A DNA stretch of 7,125 nt, taken from contig NZKX01000098.1 in NCBI GenBank assembly GCA_002694025.1, positions 1-7,125 on the forward strand. Direction: 5' to 3'. The notes below the pieces were generated by a model. The model had not been told where the DNA came from. It saw only the letters and a program-made list of their open reading frames with translations, and ran no database searches. Position 1 is the first letter of the stretch; every line of letters starts with the position of its first letter. Position numbers and translations under genes: made by a program. This DNA is from Fidelibacterota bacterium (GTDB taxonomy: Bacteria > Marinisomatota > Marinisomatia > Marinisomatales > UBA1611). This document shows positions 1-6,763 of the stretch, piece after piece.

Positions 1-1754
1 CCATAAAATCCTGAAAATGAAAAGGCATACATATCTTTTCCTGTTTTTAATCCAAATTCGAAATTATCAATAAATTCTGGGCCAAAAGGACGATTTTCGT
101 TGTTTAAATATGGCTGCTGATTCGCCCCACCTGCTTTATAACCTCTAGCTTGCGAAATAAAAATATTTGTAAATTTATTAGGTTTGTAGGAAAAGCCTAT
201 TTTAAAACCTAATAATGGTTTTCTATCATTATCACTTTGAGCGTAGTTTACGGTTGGAATAGTTTCATAATAATAATTATCTATTGAGGTTCCTAAGTAA
301 TCATAAAAATAGTCCTCTAAACGAACACTAAATTCTATTTTAATCGAATTGTTAAAATCGAAGAATGATTGAAAATAAGCTGCTAATTTTTGGAAATTAA
401 ACTTTCCATCTGCATAGTCTGCGCGCCCTCCATAAAGATAACCAGTAGCTTCATCCGTTTCAGTCAATTTATTATAGTAGAGACCAAAAGTAGACTTTTG
501 ATTAGAAAGACGTAATTCTTGAGAAAAGTTATACCTTTGCCTATTATTGGAATCAAAAAAGGACCAAAAATATCCTTCGTCGATAGGGTTGAATCCGTAT
601 TCATTAAGCCAATAGTCATCATTTGCCCAATCTCCATCATATGAATGAACTTGCTTAGTTGAGGAATATGAGGATATTGCTTTTAACGAAAAAGTTTTAT
701 AAAAGTTATAATTTATCCTTATTGATCCTGCGTTGGTTTCTTGACTATCCTTTCCTTCAGAATCGGAATAGGTTATAAATTTTTCATTATTGTCTGGAGC
801 CCAAGCATCATATCCATTTTTAAGGTCTGCGAATAAAATTGTTGCTAAAATACTGAAATTTTGGGATGGTGAAAAAAGTATTTTTGTCCTCATGAATAGT
901 TCGTCTTTCTCATTTGAGTTATCAATATTAAGAAATTGATTTTTTCTAAAACCATTAGCATAGCTGTAACTAGAACTAATTCTTAGATGTAAGTTTTCAT
1001 ATATTTTGTTATTTATAACTCCGTTAAATCCTTTTTTTTGATCATTACCGATGGTGAGTGAATAATTATAAGTATTTTTAGTACTTGGATCGGCTGATCT
1101 GAGTGCTATTTGTCCCCCTAAAGCATTACTTCCAAAAACGGATGATTGCGGACCTTTATAAACTTCTATTTGACTAACATCAAAAAGCTGTCCAATCATT
1201 CCTAATCCACTCAAATCAATATCATCTAAAGTATACCCAATAGAAAAATTAGGAGGTCCCTCGCCAAAGTACTGGCTTCTTTCTCCAATCCCTCTAATCT
1301 GAAAGTATCTAGCTCTACTTGTTCCTCCGGTCCAATTAAGGTTAGAAATTCGGTCCGCAATACCATCAAAATGGTCTATAGCTGAAGTCCTAATATCGCT
1401 TTGCTGCAATATAGTTAAACTATTTATAGAATTAGAATAAGAATTAGCGACAAGTCCAGATTCCACAATAATTTCATTTAATTTTAAAATATCTTCAGTA
1501 AGATATACGAACATTTCATTTTTTGCAATTAGCTTTATCTCTACATATCCAATGTGTGAAAATGTTAATTCTGAACCTTTTGTTACATCAATGAAAAACG
1601 TTCCATCATCTTTTGAAATTGTCCCAATGCTTAATGTTGATATATTTACTTCCGATATAGGTTCCATTGTATTTTTGTCAAGTACTGTTCCAGATACTTG
1701 AGATAAGGCATAAGATGATATGAAACAGGTAATTAAAATAAGTAAGTAATTCAA
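1..1754 (-). CDS. TonB-dependent outer-membrane receptor, TPP-riboswitch controlled, probable thiamine or thiamine-precursor uptake (3' end outside window)
   Basis: The frame is open from a UUG at 1754-1752 to the left edge, giving 584 codons without a stop; the last barrel strands are missing. Residues 1-18 form a signal peptide (hydrophobic LLILITCFI, likely cut after ALS). Residues 20-90 look like a carboxypeptidase-regulatory-like domain (VSGTVLD start, SKDDGTFFIDV). A TonB-box-like NEIIVES lies at 93-99. The plug follows, with RGIGERSQY near 154-162 and IEVYKGPQSSVFGSNALGG at 196-214. The remainder is aromatic-rich alternating sequence typical of beta-barrel strands, including SYDGDW and ARGYKAGGAN. 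UUG is the start because an in-frame stop lies just upstream inside the riboswitch, and the first internal Met (residue 30) would remove the signal peptide. Family membership is clear from sequence. Substrate is inferred only from the TPP riboswitch directly upstream; TPP-regulated TonB receptors are an established theme in Bacteroidota. An inner-membrane partner is not identifiable here. Confidence 0.95.
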   Translation of the reverse strand, partial: MNYLLILITCFISSYALSQVSGTVLDKNTMEPISEVNISTLSIGTISKDDGTFFIDVTKGSELTFSHIGYVEIKLIAKNEMFVYLTEDILKLNEIIVESGLVANSYSNSINSLTILQQSDIRTSAIDHFDGIADRISNLNWTGGTSRARYFQIRGIGERSQYFGEGPPNFSIGYTLDDIDLSGLGMIGQLFDVSQIEVYKGPQSSVFGSNALGGQIALRSADPSTKNTYNYSLTIGNDQKKGFNGVINNKIYENLHLRISSSYSYANGFRKNQFLNIDNSNEKDELFMRTKILFSPSQNFSILATILFADLKNGYDAWAPDNNEKFITYSDSEGKDSQETNAGSIRINYNFYKTFSLKAISSYSSTKQVHSYDGDWANDDYWLNEYGFNPIDEGYFWSFFDSNNRQRYNFSQELRLSNQKSTFGLYYNKLTETDEATGYLYGGRADYADGKFNFQKLAAYFQSFFDFNNSIKIEFSVRLEDYFYDYLGTSIDNYYYETIPTVNYAQSDNDRKPLLGFKIGFSYKPNKFTNIFISQARGYKAGGANQQPYLNNENRPFGPEFIDNFEFGLKTGKDMYAFSFSGFY

Positions 1755-1756
1755 AT

Positions 1757-1840
1757 TAGACTCCCTACGCTGGTATTATCCAGATCAGGTTAATGGGTTT
1801 GTTCTCAGCCACTTTGTCTGGATAAAAGTAGCACCCCTAA
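1757..1840 (-). ncRNA. TPP riboswitch (THI element) in the leader of the TonB receptor
   Basis: Read on the minus strand, all conserved THI blocks are present in order. GGGGTGC is at 1837-1831 and GGCTGAGA at 1810-1803. ACCTGATCTGGATAATACCA is at 1790-1771, continued by GCGTAGGGA at 1770-1762. An 8-bp stem joins GCTACTTT (1832-1825) to AAAGTGGC (1815-1808) with one G-U pair. A second short stem joins CTGG (1783-1780) to CCAG (1773-1770). A weak closing stem can be drawn between TTAG (1840-1837) and CTAA (1759-1756). The element binds thiamine pyrophosphate and normally turns expression off when TPP is plentiful. No terminator hairpin with a U-run lies between it and the start codon, so repression is probably at translation (inference). 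Confidence 0.96.
1761..1766 (-). promoter_or_regulatory. Shine-Dalgarno-like AGGGAG embedded in the riboswitch 3' end
   Basis: AGGGAG lies six bases upstream of the UUG start of the TonB receptor and is part of the conserved GUAGGGA block of the aptamer. It decides the start codon, because the only initiator at proper distance is UUG at 1754-1752. When TPP folds the aptamer, these bases would be held in the RNA structure and hidden from the ribosome. The position is seen directly; the masking is inferred from known behaviour of translational TPP riboswitches. Confidence 0.65.
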
Positions 1841-1852
1841 CATTAAAAAATA

Positions 1853-1860
1853 CAAAGATA
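1853..1860 (-). promoter_or_regulatory. Probable Bacteroidota-type -7 promoter element for the riboswitch-receptor transcript
   Basis: On the minus strand the sequence TATCTTTG matches the Bacteroidota primary-sigma -7 consensus TAnnTTTG exactly. It lies 12 bases upstream of the first base of the TPP aptamer, so transcription would begin only a few bases before the aptamer. I see no good TTG -33 element at the usual spacing; the sequence there is a run of A/T. The call rests on the match and its position. Confidence 0.55.
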
Positions 1861-1941
1861 CCACCACAAAAAAAAATAAGTCTTTGCATTTTATTGCAAT
1901 ATTTTATGCATTATTTTACATGGAATTTTTTTGAGCAAAAA

Positions 1942-3846
1942 ATGTCAAATAAAACAGTTAACGTTCATGAACTTAATCTTCGTGTTATCCTTATTGGAAT
2001 AGCACTTTCAATTATAATGGGTTCTGCCAATGTTTACTTAGGCCTCAAAGCTGGGATGACAGTTTCAGCATCAATACCAGCTGCAGTAATTGGGATGATT
2101 ACCCTTCGATATGTTAGTTTCTTTTTTAAACATTCAAAAAAAGATTTCATTTTAGAAGCTAATCAAATACAAACTGCTGCCTCAGCAGGGGAGTCTCTTG
2201 CTGCAGGAATAATTTTTACGATGCCAGCATTAATTTTAATAGGAGTTTGGGAAGAGTTTGATATCATATTGACAACCGTAATTGCATTTACTGGAGGATT
2301 ATTAGGAATTTTATTCATGATTCCCATGAGGCAAGTTTTTATTGTCTCCAATGAAAGCAACTTAAAATATCCAGAAGGTGTTGCCTGCGCCTCGGTTTTA
2401 GAAGCTGGAAAACATAAAGGAGATCCAAAACAAGCAACTAATATTTTTAAAGGAATTTTAATAGGTGCTTTATTTAAAGGGCTTATATCTTTTGTAGGGC
2501 TATTGAAAGGTGTGTTAGAGTTCGCCTCGATTGTGGGAAATAAAATTATATTTTTTGGTGGAGACATATCTCCTGCCTTAGTAGCAGTTGGATTCATTGT
2601 GCGCCTAAACGTAGCTATCCTAATATTTATTGGAGGAGCAATTAGTTGGTTGATAGGTATTCCAATTATAGGAAACGGATTAGATTTTGCCTCAAACCCA
2701 TTAAATGGTGCTTGGGAAATATGGTCTTCAAAAATTCGATATATAGGAGTTGGCGCAATGGTAATTGGAGGAATTGCATCTATTTTTAAAGTTAGAAAAG
2801 GCTTAGTAGATGCAATGAATATACTAAGACAAAAAGATTCCGCTAAATCATATCATAACATAAAGATGAATGAAAGAAATATTTCTCCCAAATCTATCAA
2901 CCTTCTTTCTCTTATTGCAATTCTCCTAGTTGGAGGGGTCTACTATTACATTACACAAAATGCTGTTATTGCAATATTTACAACAGCTATTATGATTATC
3001 ATGGCTTTCTTTTTTACTGCTGTTGCTTCCTATATTGTTGGATTGGTTGGAAATTCAAACTCTCCCGTTTCTGGTATGACCATTACCGCAGTTTTGTTTA
3101 CTGGAGGTCTTTTATATGTATTTGGATTTTCTGGCACGGAGGGCATGGTTGCTACTCTTGGTGTTGCTGCTATTGTTTGTTGCGCAGCCTGTACCTCTGG
3201 AGATGTGTGTAACGATTTAAAAACAGGTCAAATTGTTGGTGCAAGTCCTTTTAGGCAGCAGATAATGCAAATTATTGGTGTTGGCGTAGCATCATTGGTG
3301 ATGGCACCAATAATGCAATTATTGCATGAAAATACACCTGGGGGCATAGGAGGAAGAGAATTAGCTGCACCTCAGGCAGGTTTATTTGCAAGCTTAGCCG
3401 ATGGTTTTTTTGGAACTGGACATCTACCATGGGATATGGTAGGAATTGGAGCATTCATCGGCGTAATTATTTTACTAGGCGATACGATCCTTGAAAGTAA
3501 TCGAATGTCTTTTAGATTACATCTCATGCCCATAGCTGTTGGAATGTATTTACCTTTTGGACTTTCTACACCAATATTGGTGGGAGGTTTAATTGCGCAC
3601 TTTATTGGAAAGCAAAATAAAAACACTGTCCATTCTGAAGCCTCGCTTCAGAATGGAATACTTGTATCCTCAGGACTAATAGCTGGAGAATCATTAATGG
3701 GAATAGTCCTAGCGTTTGTTGCTGGAGCAGGTATCAATAGCCTAAGATTAAATTTTGATGGAAATATCTCAAATATTATTACGCTTATAAGTGCAGTAGT
3801 GTTCTTAATATGGTTTTATAGATTATCAAAACCAAGAAAAGCATAA
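1942..3846 (+). CDS. OPT-family (oligopeptide transporter superfamily) inner-membrane transporter
   Basis: The product is a 634-residue, very hydrophobic protein with many predicted membrane helices. Conserved features of the bacterial OPT family are visible: MGSANVYLGLKAGMT near 26-40, the hallmark NQIQTAASAGES at 74-85, KYPEGVACASVLEAG near 142-156, GNSNSPVSGMT at 370-380, and SGDVCNDLKTG at 419-429 followed by a segment like the family's GATPRRQQ. The length is normal for bacterial OPT proteins, so the gene looks intact. Family members carry small peptides or metal-chelate type substrates across the cytoplasmic membrane, probably driven by protons; the substrate cannot be told here. I prefer ATG 1942 over an in-frame UUG at 1894 or ATG at 1906: the extra 16 residues (aromatic-rich, with WNFF) have no family counterpart, and MSNKTVNVHELNLR gives a normal cytoplasmic N-terminus. 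No strong SD is seen, as is usual in Bacteroidota. The gene is divergent from the TPP-controlled receptor and convergent with the propeller gene. A palindrome interrupts its C-terminal part. Confidence 0.94.
   Translation: MSNKTVNVHELNLRVILIGIALSIIMGSANVYLGLKAGMTVSASIPAAVIGMITLRYVSFFFKHSKKDFILEANQIQTAASAGESLAAGIIFTMPALILIGVWEEFDIILTTVIAFTGGLLGILFMIPMRQVFIVSNESNLKYPEGVACASVLEAGKHKGDPKQATNIFKGILIGALFKGLISFVGLLKGVLEFASIVGNKIIFFGGDISPALVAVGFIVRLNVAILIFIGGAISWLIGIPIIGNGLDFASNPLNGAWEIWSSKIRYIGVGAMVIGGIASIFKVRKGLVDAMNILRQKDSAKSYHNIKMNERNISPKSINLLSLIAILLVGGVYYYITQNAVIAIFTTAIMIIMAFFFTAVASYIVGLVGNSNSPVSGMTITAVLFTGGLLYVFGFSGTEGMVATLGVAAIVCCAACTSGDVCNDLKTGQIVGASPFRQQIMQIIGVGVASLVMAPIMQLLHENTPGGIGGRELAAPQAGLFASLADGFFGTGHLPWDMVGIGAFIGVIILLGDTILESNRMSFRLHLMPIAVGMYLPFGLSTPILVGGLIAHFIGKQNKNTVHSEASLQNGILVSSGLIAGESLMGIVLAFVAGAGINSLRLNFDGNISNIITLISAVVFLIWFYRLSKPRKA
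3629..3657. repeat. Perfect 13-bp inverted repeat with 3-base loop inside the OPT coding sequence
   Basis: TCCATTCTGAAGC (3629-3641) is followed by CTC (3642-3644) and then by its exact reverse complement GCTTCAGAATGGA (3645-3657). It is read in frame as VHSEASLQNG (about residues 563-572 of the OPT protein), a hydrophilic stretch between two membrane segments, just before the conserved-looking ILVSSGLIAGESL helix. No other full copy occurs in the window. At the end of an open frame and without a T-run it is not a terminator. It could be an inserted palindromic element or a fortuitous hairpin. Confidence 0.85.
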
Positions 3847-3895
3847 TTATGTAGTAGAAATTAAATTAATTAATCAATATCTAAAACCTCAACAT

Positions 3896-6283
3896 CTAAG
3901 ATTTGTTAATCACGGTAACTTTTTCAATAATACTTTTACCATTTTTATTAAAAATCATTAATAGATATACACCTGTATCAACATAATTACCATTATCATC
4001 CTTGCCATCCCATTTTAATTGTTGACCATCAATTTCCATACCATTTGAAACTATACTTCTTAAAACTTTACCATTTAAAGACATTACCTTTAAAGAAGAT
4101 TCATATATTATTCCATCAATTATCATTGGATAGTTTGATGGTAAATAATAAGGACTTGGAAATATCTTTATATTTTTATAATTGCTTTCTGGTATACCAA
4201 AAGGTACTTTTAAGACGCTAACCCCTTTGCTTGTAGATATGTAGACTAAATTTTTTTTGTGATCGAAATCAATATCTCTTATCTCATTGGAAAGTAGTTT
4301 GCTATTTGATTGGTTTAGTCCGTTTAAGTTAGGCCAATAGGCTGTATTTTCTTGCAAAACATAAACACCTTTACTGCTTGACCCAACCCAAACATTTCCC
4401 TGAAAGTCTAAATTTAATTTTGATCCTGTTCCAAATGATATATTTGGAAAATATGGATATAAATTTTCGCCTGCAATAGGACGTGATCCAGCTTTTAAAT
4501 CAAAATAATTTAATCCTGATGGAGTTAGATAATACAATCTGTCATTATTGCCAATTGCTATAGACCATACTGTACCGTTAGTACTTAGCTGATTCCAGGA
4601 AAAGCTAATTGGGTTAAAAGGTGGGCCAATGTACTCAAGAGCAGCAATACCTCCATTTGGCAGCCCTATGTTAATATTGGATGCTTGGAAAGATGAAACC
4701 CATGTTCTTCCAAAGCTATCAAAAGTTATTGAAATAGGAGTGTGACTAAGACTAGTTTCGGTTTCATCTGAACGGTAATGCCTCCATTGCCCATCCGGTG
4801 ACCTAACATGTATGGGGCTATTTCCATTTGTGCAATATGGGTTTGCAACCCACATATTACCACTATTATCAAATTCAACATCTAGAACAACTTGATATGG
4901 TATATCATTAGTAGGGGATGTATGAAAACTCAGAAAAGAAGTGTCGATCAATGAAATATTTGCAGGATTGTCTATATCAACAATAATAATCCCCCCACTC
5001 CATCTGGGTGGATTACTATTATATACTCTTGATCCTCTTATAGAACAATAAACTAATCCATCAGGTCCCTGTTCAATATCCGATATAAATTCGCCAAAAT
5101 CGTATCCCACTGTATCAGCAATAAATTGACCGTAATCATAATATTGATTGACTATCTCAGTATTGGATTCTTTGATTTCTAATATATTCCTCCATCCTAA
5201 ATCGCTAAAAATCGAAAGGCCAAGATTACTTCCACCAACCAACCTACCATCTTCTAAAACCTTAATTGAGGAAAAATTATTCGTCACTGGAGAATTAGGA
5301 ATAAAAAAATTCTTTTCAAATGACCCCGAGTCTATGTTTTTCTTAATAAAGGTTATACCATTATCAGTTCCTATTATATATTTATCACCTACCTTTGATA
5401 TTGATAAAACTTTATGTCGGTTATCAATCGTTAGCAGATTTTCATTTTCATAAACATAAATTATTTCATTTGAGCTAAACCAATACTCATTGCCTGCTGC
5501 AAAAACATTTTGAGCATTTTCAATATCAATTTGAAGGTTTATTGGAACTAATTGATTAGAGAAAATAAAATATTCATATAATCCATTACTAGTGGTAAAT
5601 ACTAATCCGTCTGCGGTTTTATCAATTGAGGATATATTTTCGTTAAGGTCTTGAATACTCTTCTGCCATGCAGACGGATTTTTTAGATTGTTTTTCATAT
5701 GTGAAGAATAAACTCCATCATTAGTTCCCAAAAAAATCAAGGAATCCAAGACCAAAAAGCAATTTATTTGGGTTATCGGTTCAGGGAAATTCCTATATGA
5801 GTCCCTATATTGCCATCCTTCATTAAAAATGAATTTCATAATGCCATTATCTTGACTATCTTGAAAAAGCATCCATGTTATACTGTCTTGAGCATGAATA
5901 TCATTAATTGAGGTTAATTGAAAATCAAATGAGGTAAGTGATCTGTAGTTTATAGGATCATAAGATTGAATGAACCCTGATGGAGAATTTCCACCAACCC
6001 ATAGATTGTTATAATCATCTTTTTCAATCGATAATATATCTACACCATTTAATCCATCAACATTAGATATTACACTATATTCATCTTCATCAATAAGTAA
6101 AATACCTCCTTCAGTTGCAAAATATAAACGACCATCTATGAATTCAACATCTCGAACCTGCAAAAAGGAGGTAAGAGAATTCCACATGCCTTCAACAACT
6201 TGACAATAACCTACATGGGTATAAAAAAAGGTAATTAATAGTAAATATTTAGGCCTGTTTTTAAATACTTTACAAATATTCAT
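3896..6283 (-). CDS. porZ: Secreted two-beta-propeller protein with type IX secretion C-terminal domain, PorZ-like
   Basis: The product has 795 residues. Residues 1-27 form a signal peptide (KYLLLITFFYTHVGYC, then Q28). The body, about 35-700, consists of repeated propeller-blade motifs: GRLYFATEGGILLID, NNLWVGGN, LIFLGTNDGVY, LVFTTSNGLYEY, YIIGTDNGITFI, GNMWVANP, GRTWVSS, NVWVGSSSKGVYVL and VYISTSKGVSVL. About 703-795 is a compact beta domain beginning KIFPSPYYLPSN and containing LKWDGKDDNGNYVDTGVYLL, the FlgD/Por-sorting type of C-terminal domain. This order and length match PorZ of Porphyromonas gingivalis, a surface component of the type IX secretion system that works with the sortase-like PorU in attaching LPS to cargo. 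That role is family knowledge; the assignment here is by architecture. A generic 'two-component regulator propeller' secreted protein is the alternative, but there is no histidine kinase or transmembrane region. It starts at ATG 6281-6283 and ends with TAG; no other type IX genes are adjacent. The gene looks complete. Confidence 0.72.
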   Translation of the reverse strand: MNICKVFKNRPKYLLLITFFYTHVGYCQVVEGMWNSLTSFLQVRDVEFIDGRLYFATEGGILLIDEDEYSVISNVDGLNGVDILSIEKDDYNNLWVGGNSPSGFIQSYDPINYRSLTSFDFQLTSINDIHAQDSITWMLFQDSQDNGIMKFIFNEGWQYRDSYRNFPEPITQINCFLVLDSLIFLGTNDGVYSSHMKNNLKNPSAWQKSIQDLNENISSIDKTADGLVFTTSNGLYEYFIFSNQLVPINLQIDIENAQNVFAAGNEYWFSSNEIIYVYENENLLTIDNRHKVLSISKVGDKYIIGTDNGITFIKKNIDSGSFEKNFFIPNSPVTNNFSSIKVLEDGRLVGGSNLGLSIFSDLGWRNILEIKESNTEIVNQYYDYGQFIADTVGYDFGEFISDIEQGPDGLVYCSIRGSRVYNSNPPRWSGGIIIVDIDNPANISLIDTSFLSFHTSPTNDIPYQVVLDVEFDNSGNMWVANPYCTNGNSPIHVRSPDGQWRHYRSDETETSLSHTPISITFDSFGRTWVSSFQASNINIGLPNGGIAALEYIGPPFNPISFSWNQLSTNGTVWSIAIGNNDRLYYLTPSGLNYFDLKAGSRPIAGENLYPYFPNISFGTGSKLNLDFQGNVWVGSSSKGVYVLQENTAYWPNLNGLNQSNSKLLSNEIRDIDFDHKKNLVYISTSKGVSVLKVPFGIPESNYKNIKIFPSPYYLPSNYPMIIDGIIYESSLKVMSLNGKVLRSIVSNGMEIDGQQLKWDGKDDNGNYVDTGVYLLMIFNKNGKSIIEKVTVINKS

Positions 6284-6363
6284 AGGATAATAAGATAATT
6301 TATAAATATCATAATTAAAGCTTTTCCTTTTTAATTAAGTCATTATTAACGAATTTATGTTAT

Positions 6364-6762
6364 ATGAAATTTTGCTTGATTTTTATTCTATTTACTTTTT
6401 TGACGTATGGCCAGAAAATAGATCCTTTTTCAATTGAATTAAGACCTCGGGTCATTGACAATGCAAAAGTAATAGTAAATATTGAAATAACGAATAACTT
6501 TAATCGACCTATAGATTATTTAGAAGGTTTTTTATCAGAATATTCATCGTCAGGAGATTTACTAAGCGAGAAAAAAATAGTCGTCCTTTACAGCTATGAA
6601 CCAGCTTTACAAACCGGATTTTCTAGCTCAAGAACAGCTAAATTTGATTTGAAAAATGAAAAGCCCCCAAATTATAATTTCAACATTTCAAAGGTAAAGT
6701 TTTTTGGAGATAATAGAGTATTTGCGTGGCACAGGAAAGTTGGCTTTATTCGAATTGACTAG
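6364..6762 (+). CDS. Small exported protein of unknown function, probable beta-sandwich
   Basis: The product is 132 residues. The first 16 or so (KFCLIFILFTFLTYG before Q17) are a clear signal peptide, with no lipobox cysteine at the expected place, so a soluble periplasmic or secreted protein is likely. The mature part of about 115 residues is rich in alternating hydrophobic residues, e.g. AKVIVNIEITNNFNRPIDYL, LLSEKKIVVLYSYEP and FNISKVKFFGDNRVFAW. An early ITNN strand followed by a later charged strand and an FSSSRTAKFDL segment is reminiscent of small Ig-like extracytoplasmic domains such as FxLYD, but the resemblance is weak and no family is assigned. It begins at ATG 6364, 80 bases from the start of the divergent PorZ-like gene, and ends one base before the stop of the next gene on the other strand. 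Support for being a real gene comes from the signal peptide and its snug fit between neighbours. Confidence 0.75.
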   Translation: MKFCLIFILFTFLTYGQKIDPFSIELRPRVIDNAKVIVNIEITNNFNRPIDYLEGFLSEYSSSGDLLSEKKIVVLYSYEPALQTGFSSSRTAKFDLKNEKPPNYNFNISKVKFFGDNRVFAWHRKVGFIRID

Positions 6763-6763
6763 A

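Noticed and set aside
755..763. Second copy of the palindrome arm (CTTCAGAAT) within the receptor gene
   Set aside because: It is a 9-base match without the partner arm, consistent with coincidence.
1894..1941. N-terminal extension of the OPT transporter from a UUG at 1894 (or ATG 1906)
   Set aside because: The added residues are aromatic-rich, precede a normal cytoplasmic start, and would extend beyond the usual family N-terminus; ATG 1942 is simpler.
2163..2597. Minus-strand open frame of 144 codons inside the OPT gene
   Set aside because: It is the antisense shadow of a strongly conserved OPT coding region, with no start context or protein features of its own.
3847..3895. Possible bidirectional terminator between the convergent OPT and propeller genes
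   Set aside because: Only an AT palindrome (TTAATTAATT type) is present, with no GC-bearing stem or clear T-run.
5148..5453. Plus-strand open frame of 101 codons opposite the propeller gene
   Set aside because: It lies wholly inside a well-supported gene, and its low-complexity product has no recognisable domain.
6203..6205. Lipoprotein cysteine (Cys27) in the propeller protein
   Set aside because: The residues before it, VGY, do not form a lipobox; cleavage by signal peptidase I before Gln28 fits better.
6317..6343. AT-only inverted repeat (AATTAAA ... TTTAATT) between the propeller gene and the small exported gene
   Set aside because: Seven A/T pairs around a ten-base loop are expected by chance in such AT-rich sequence, and it has no terminator or operator features.
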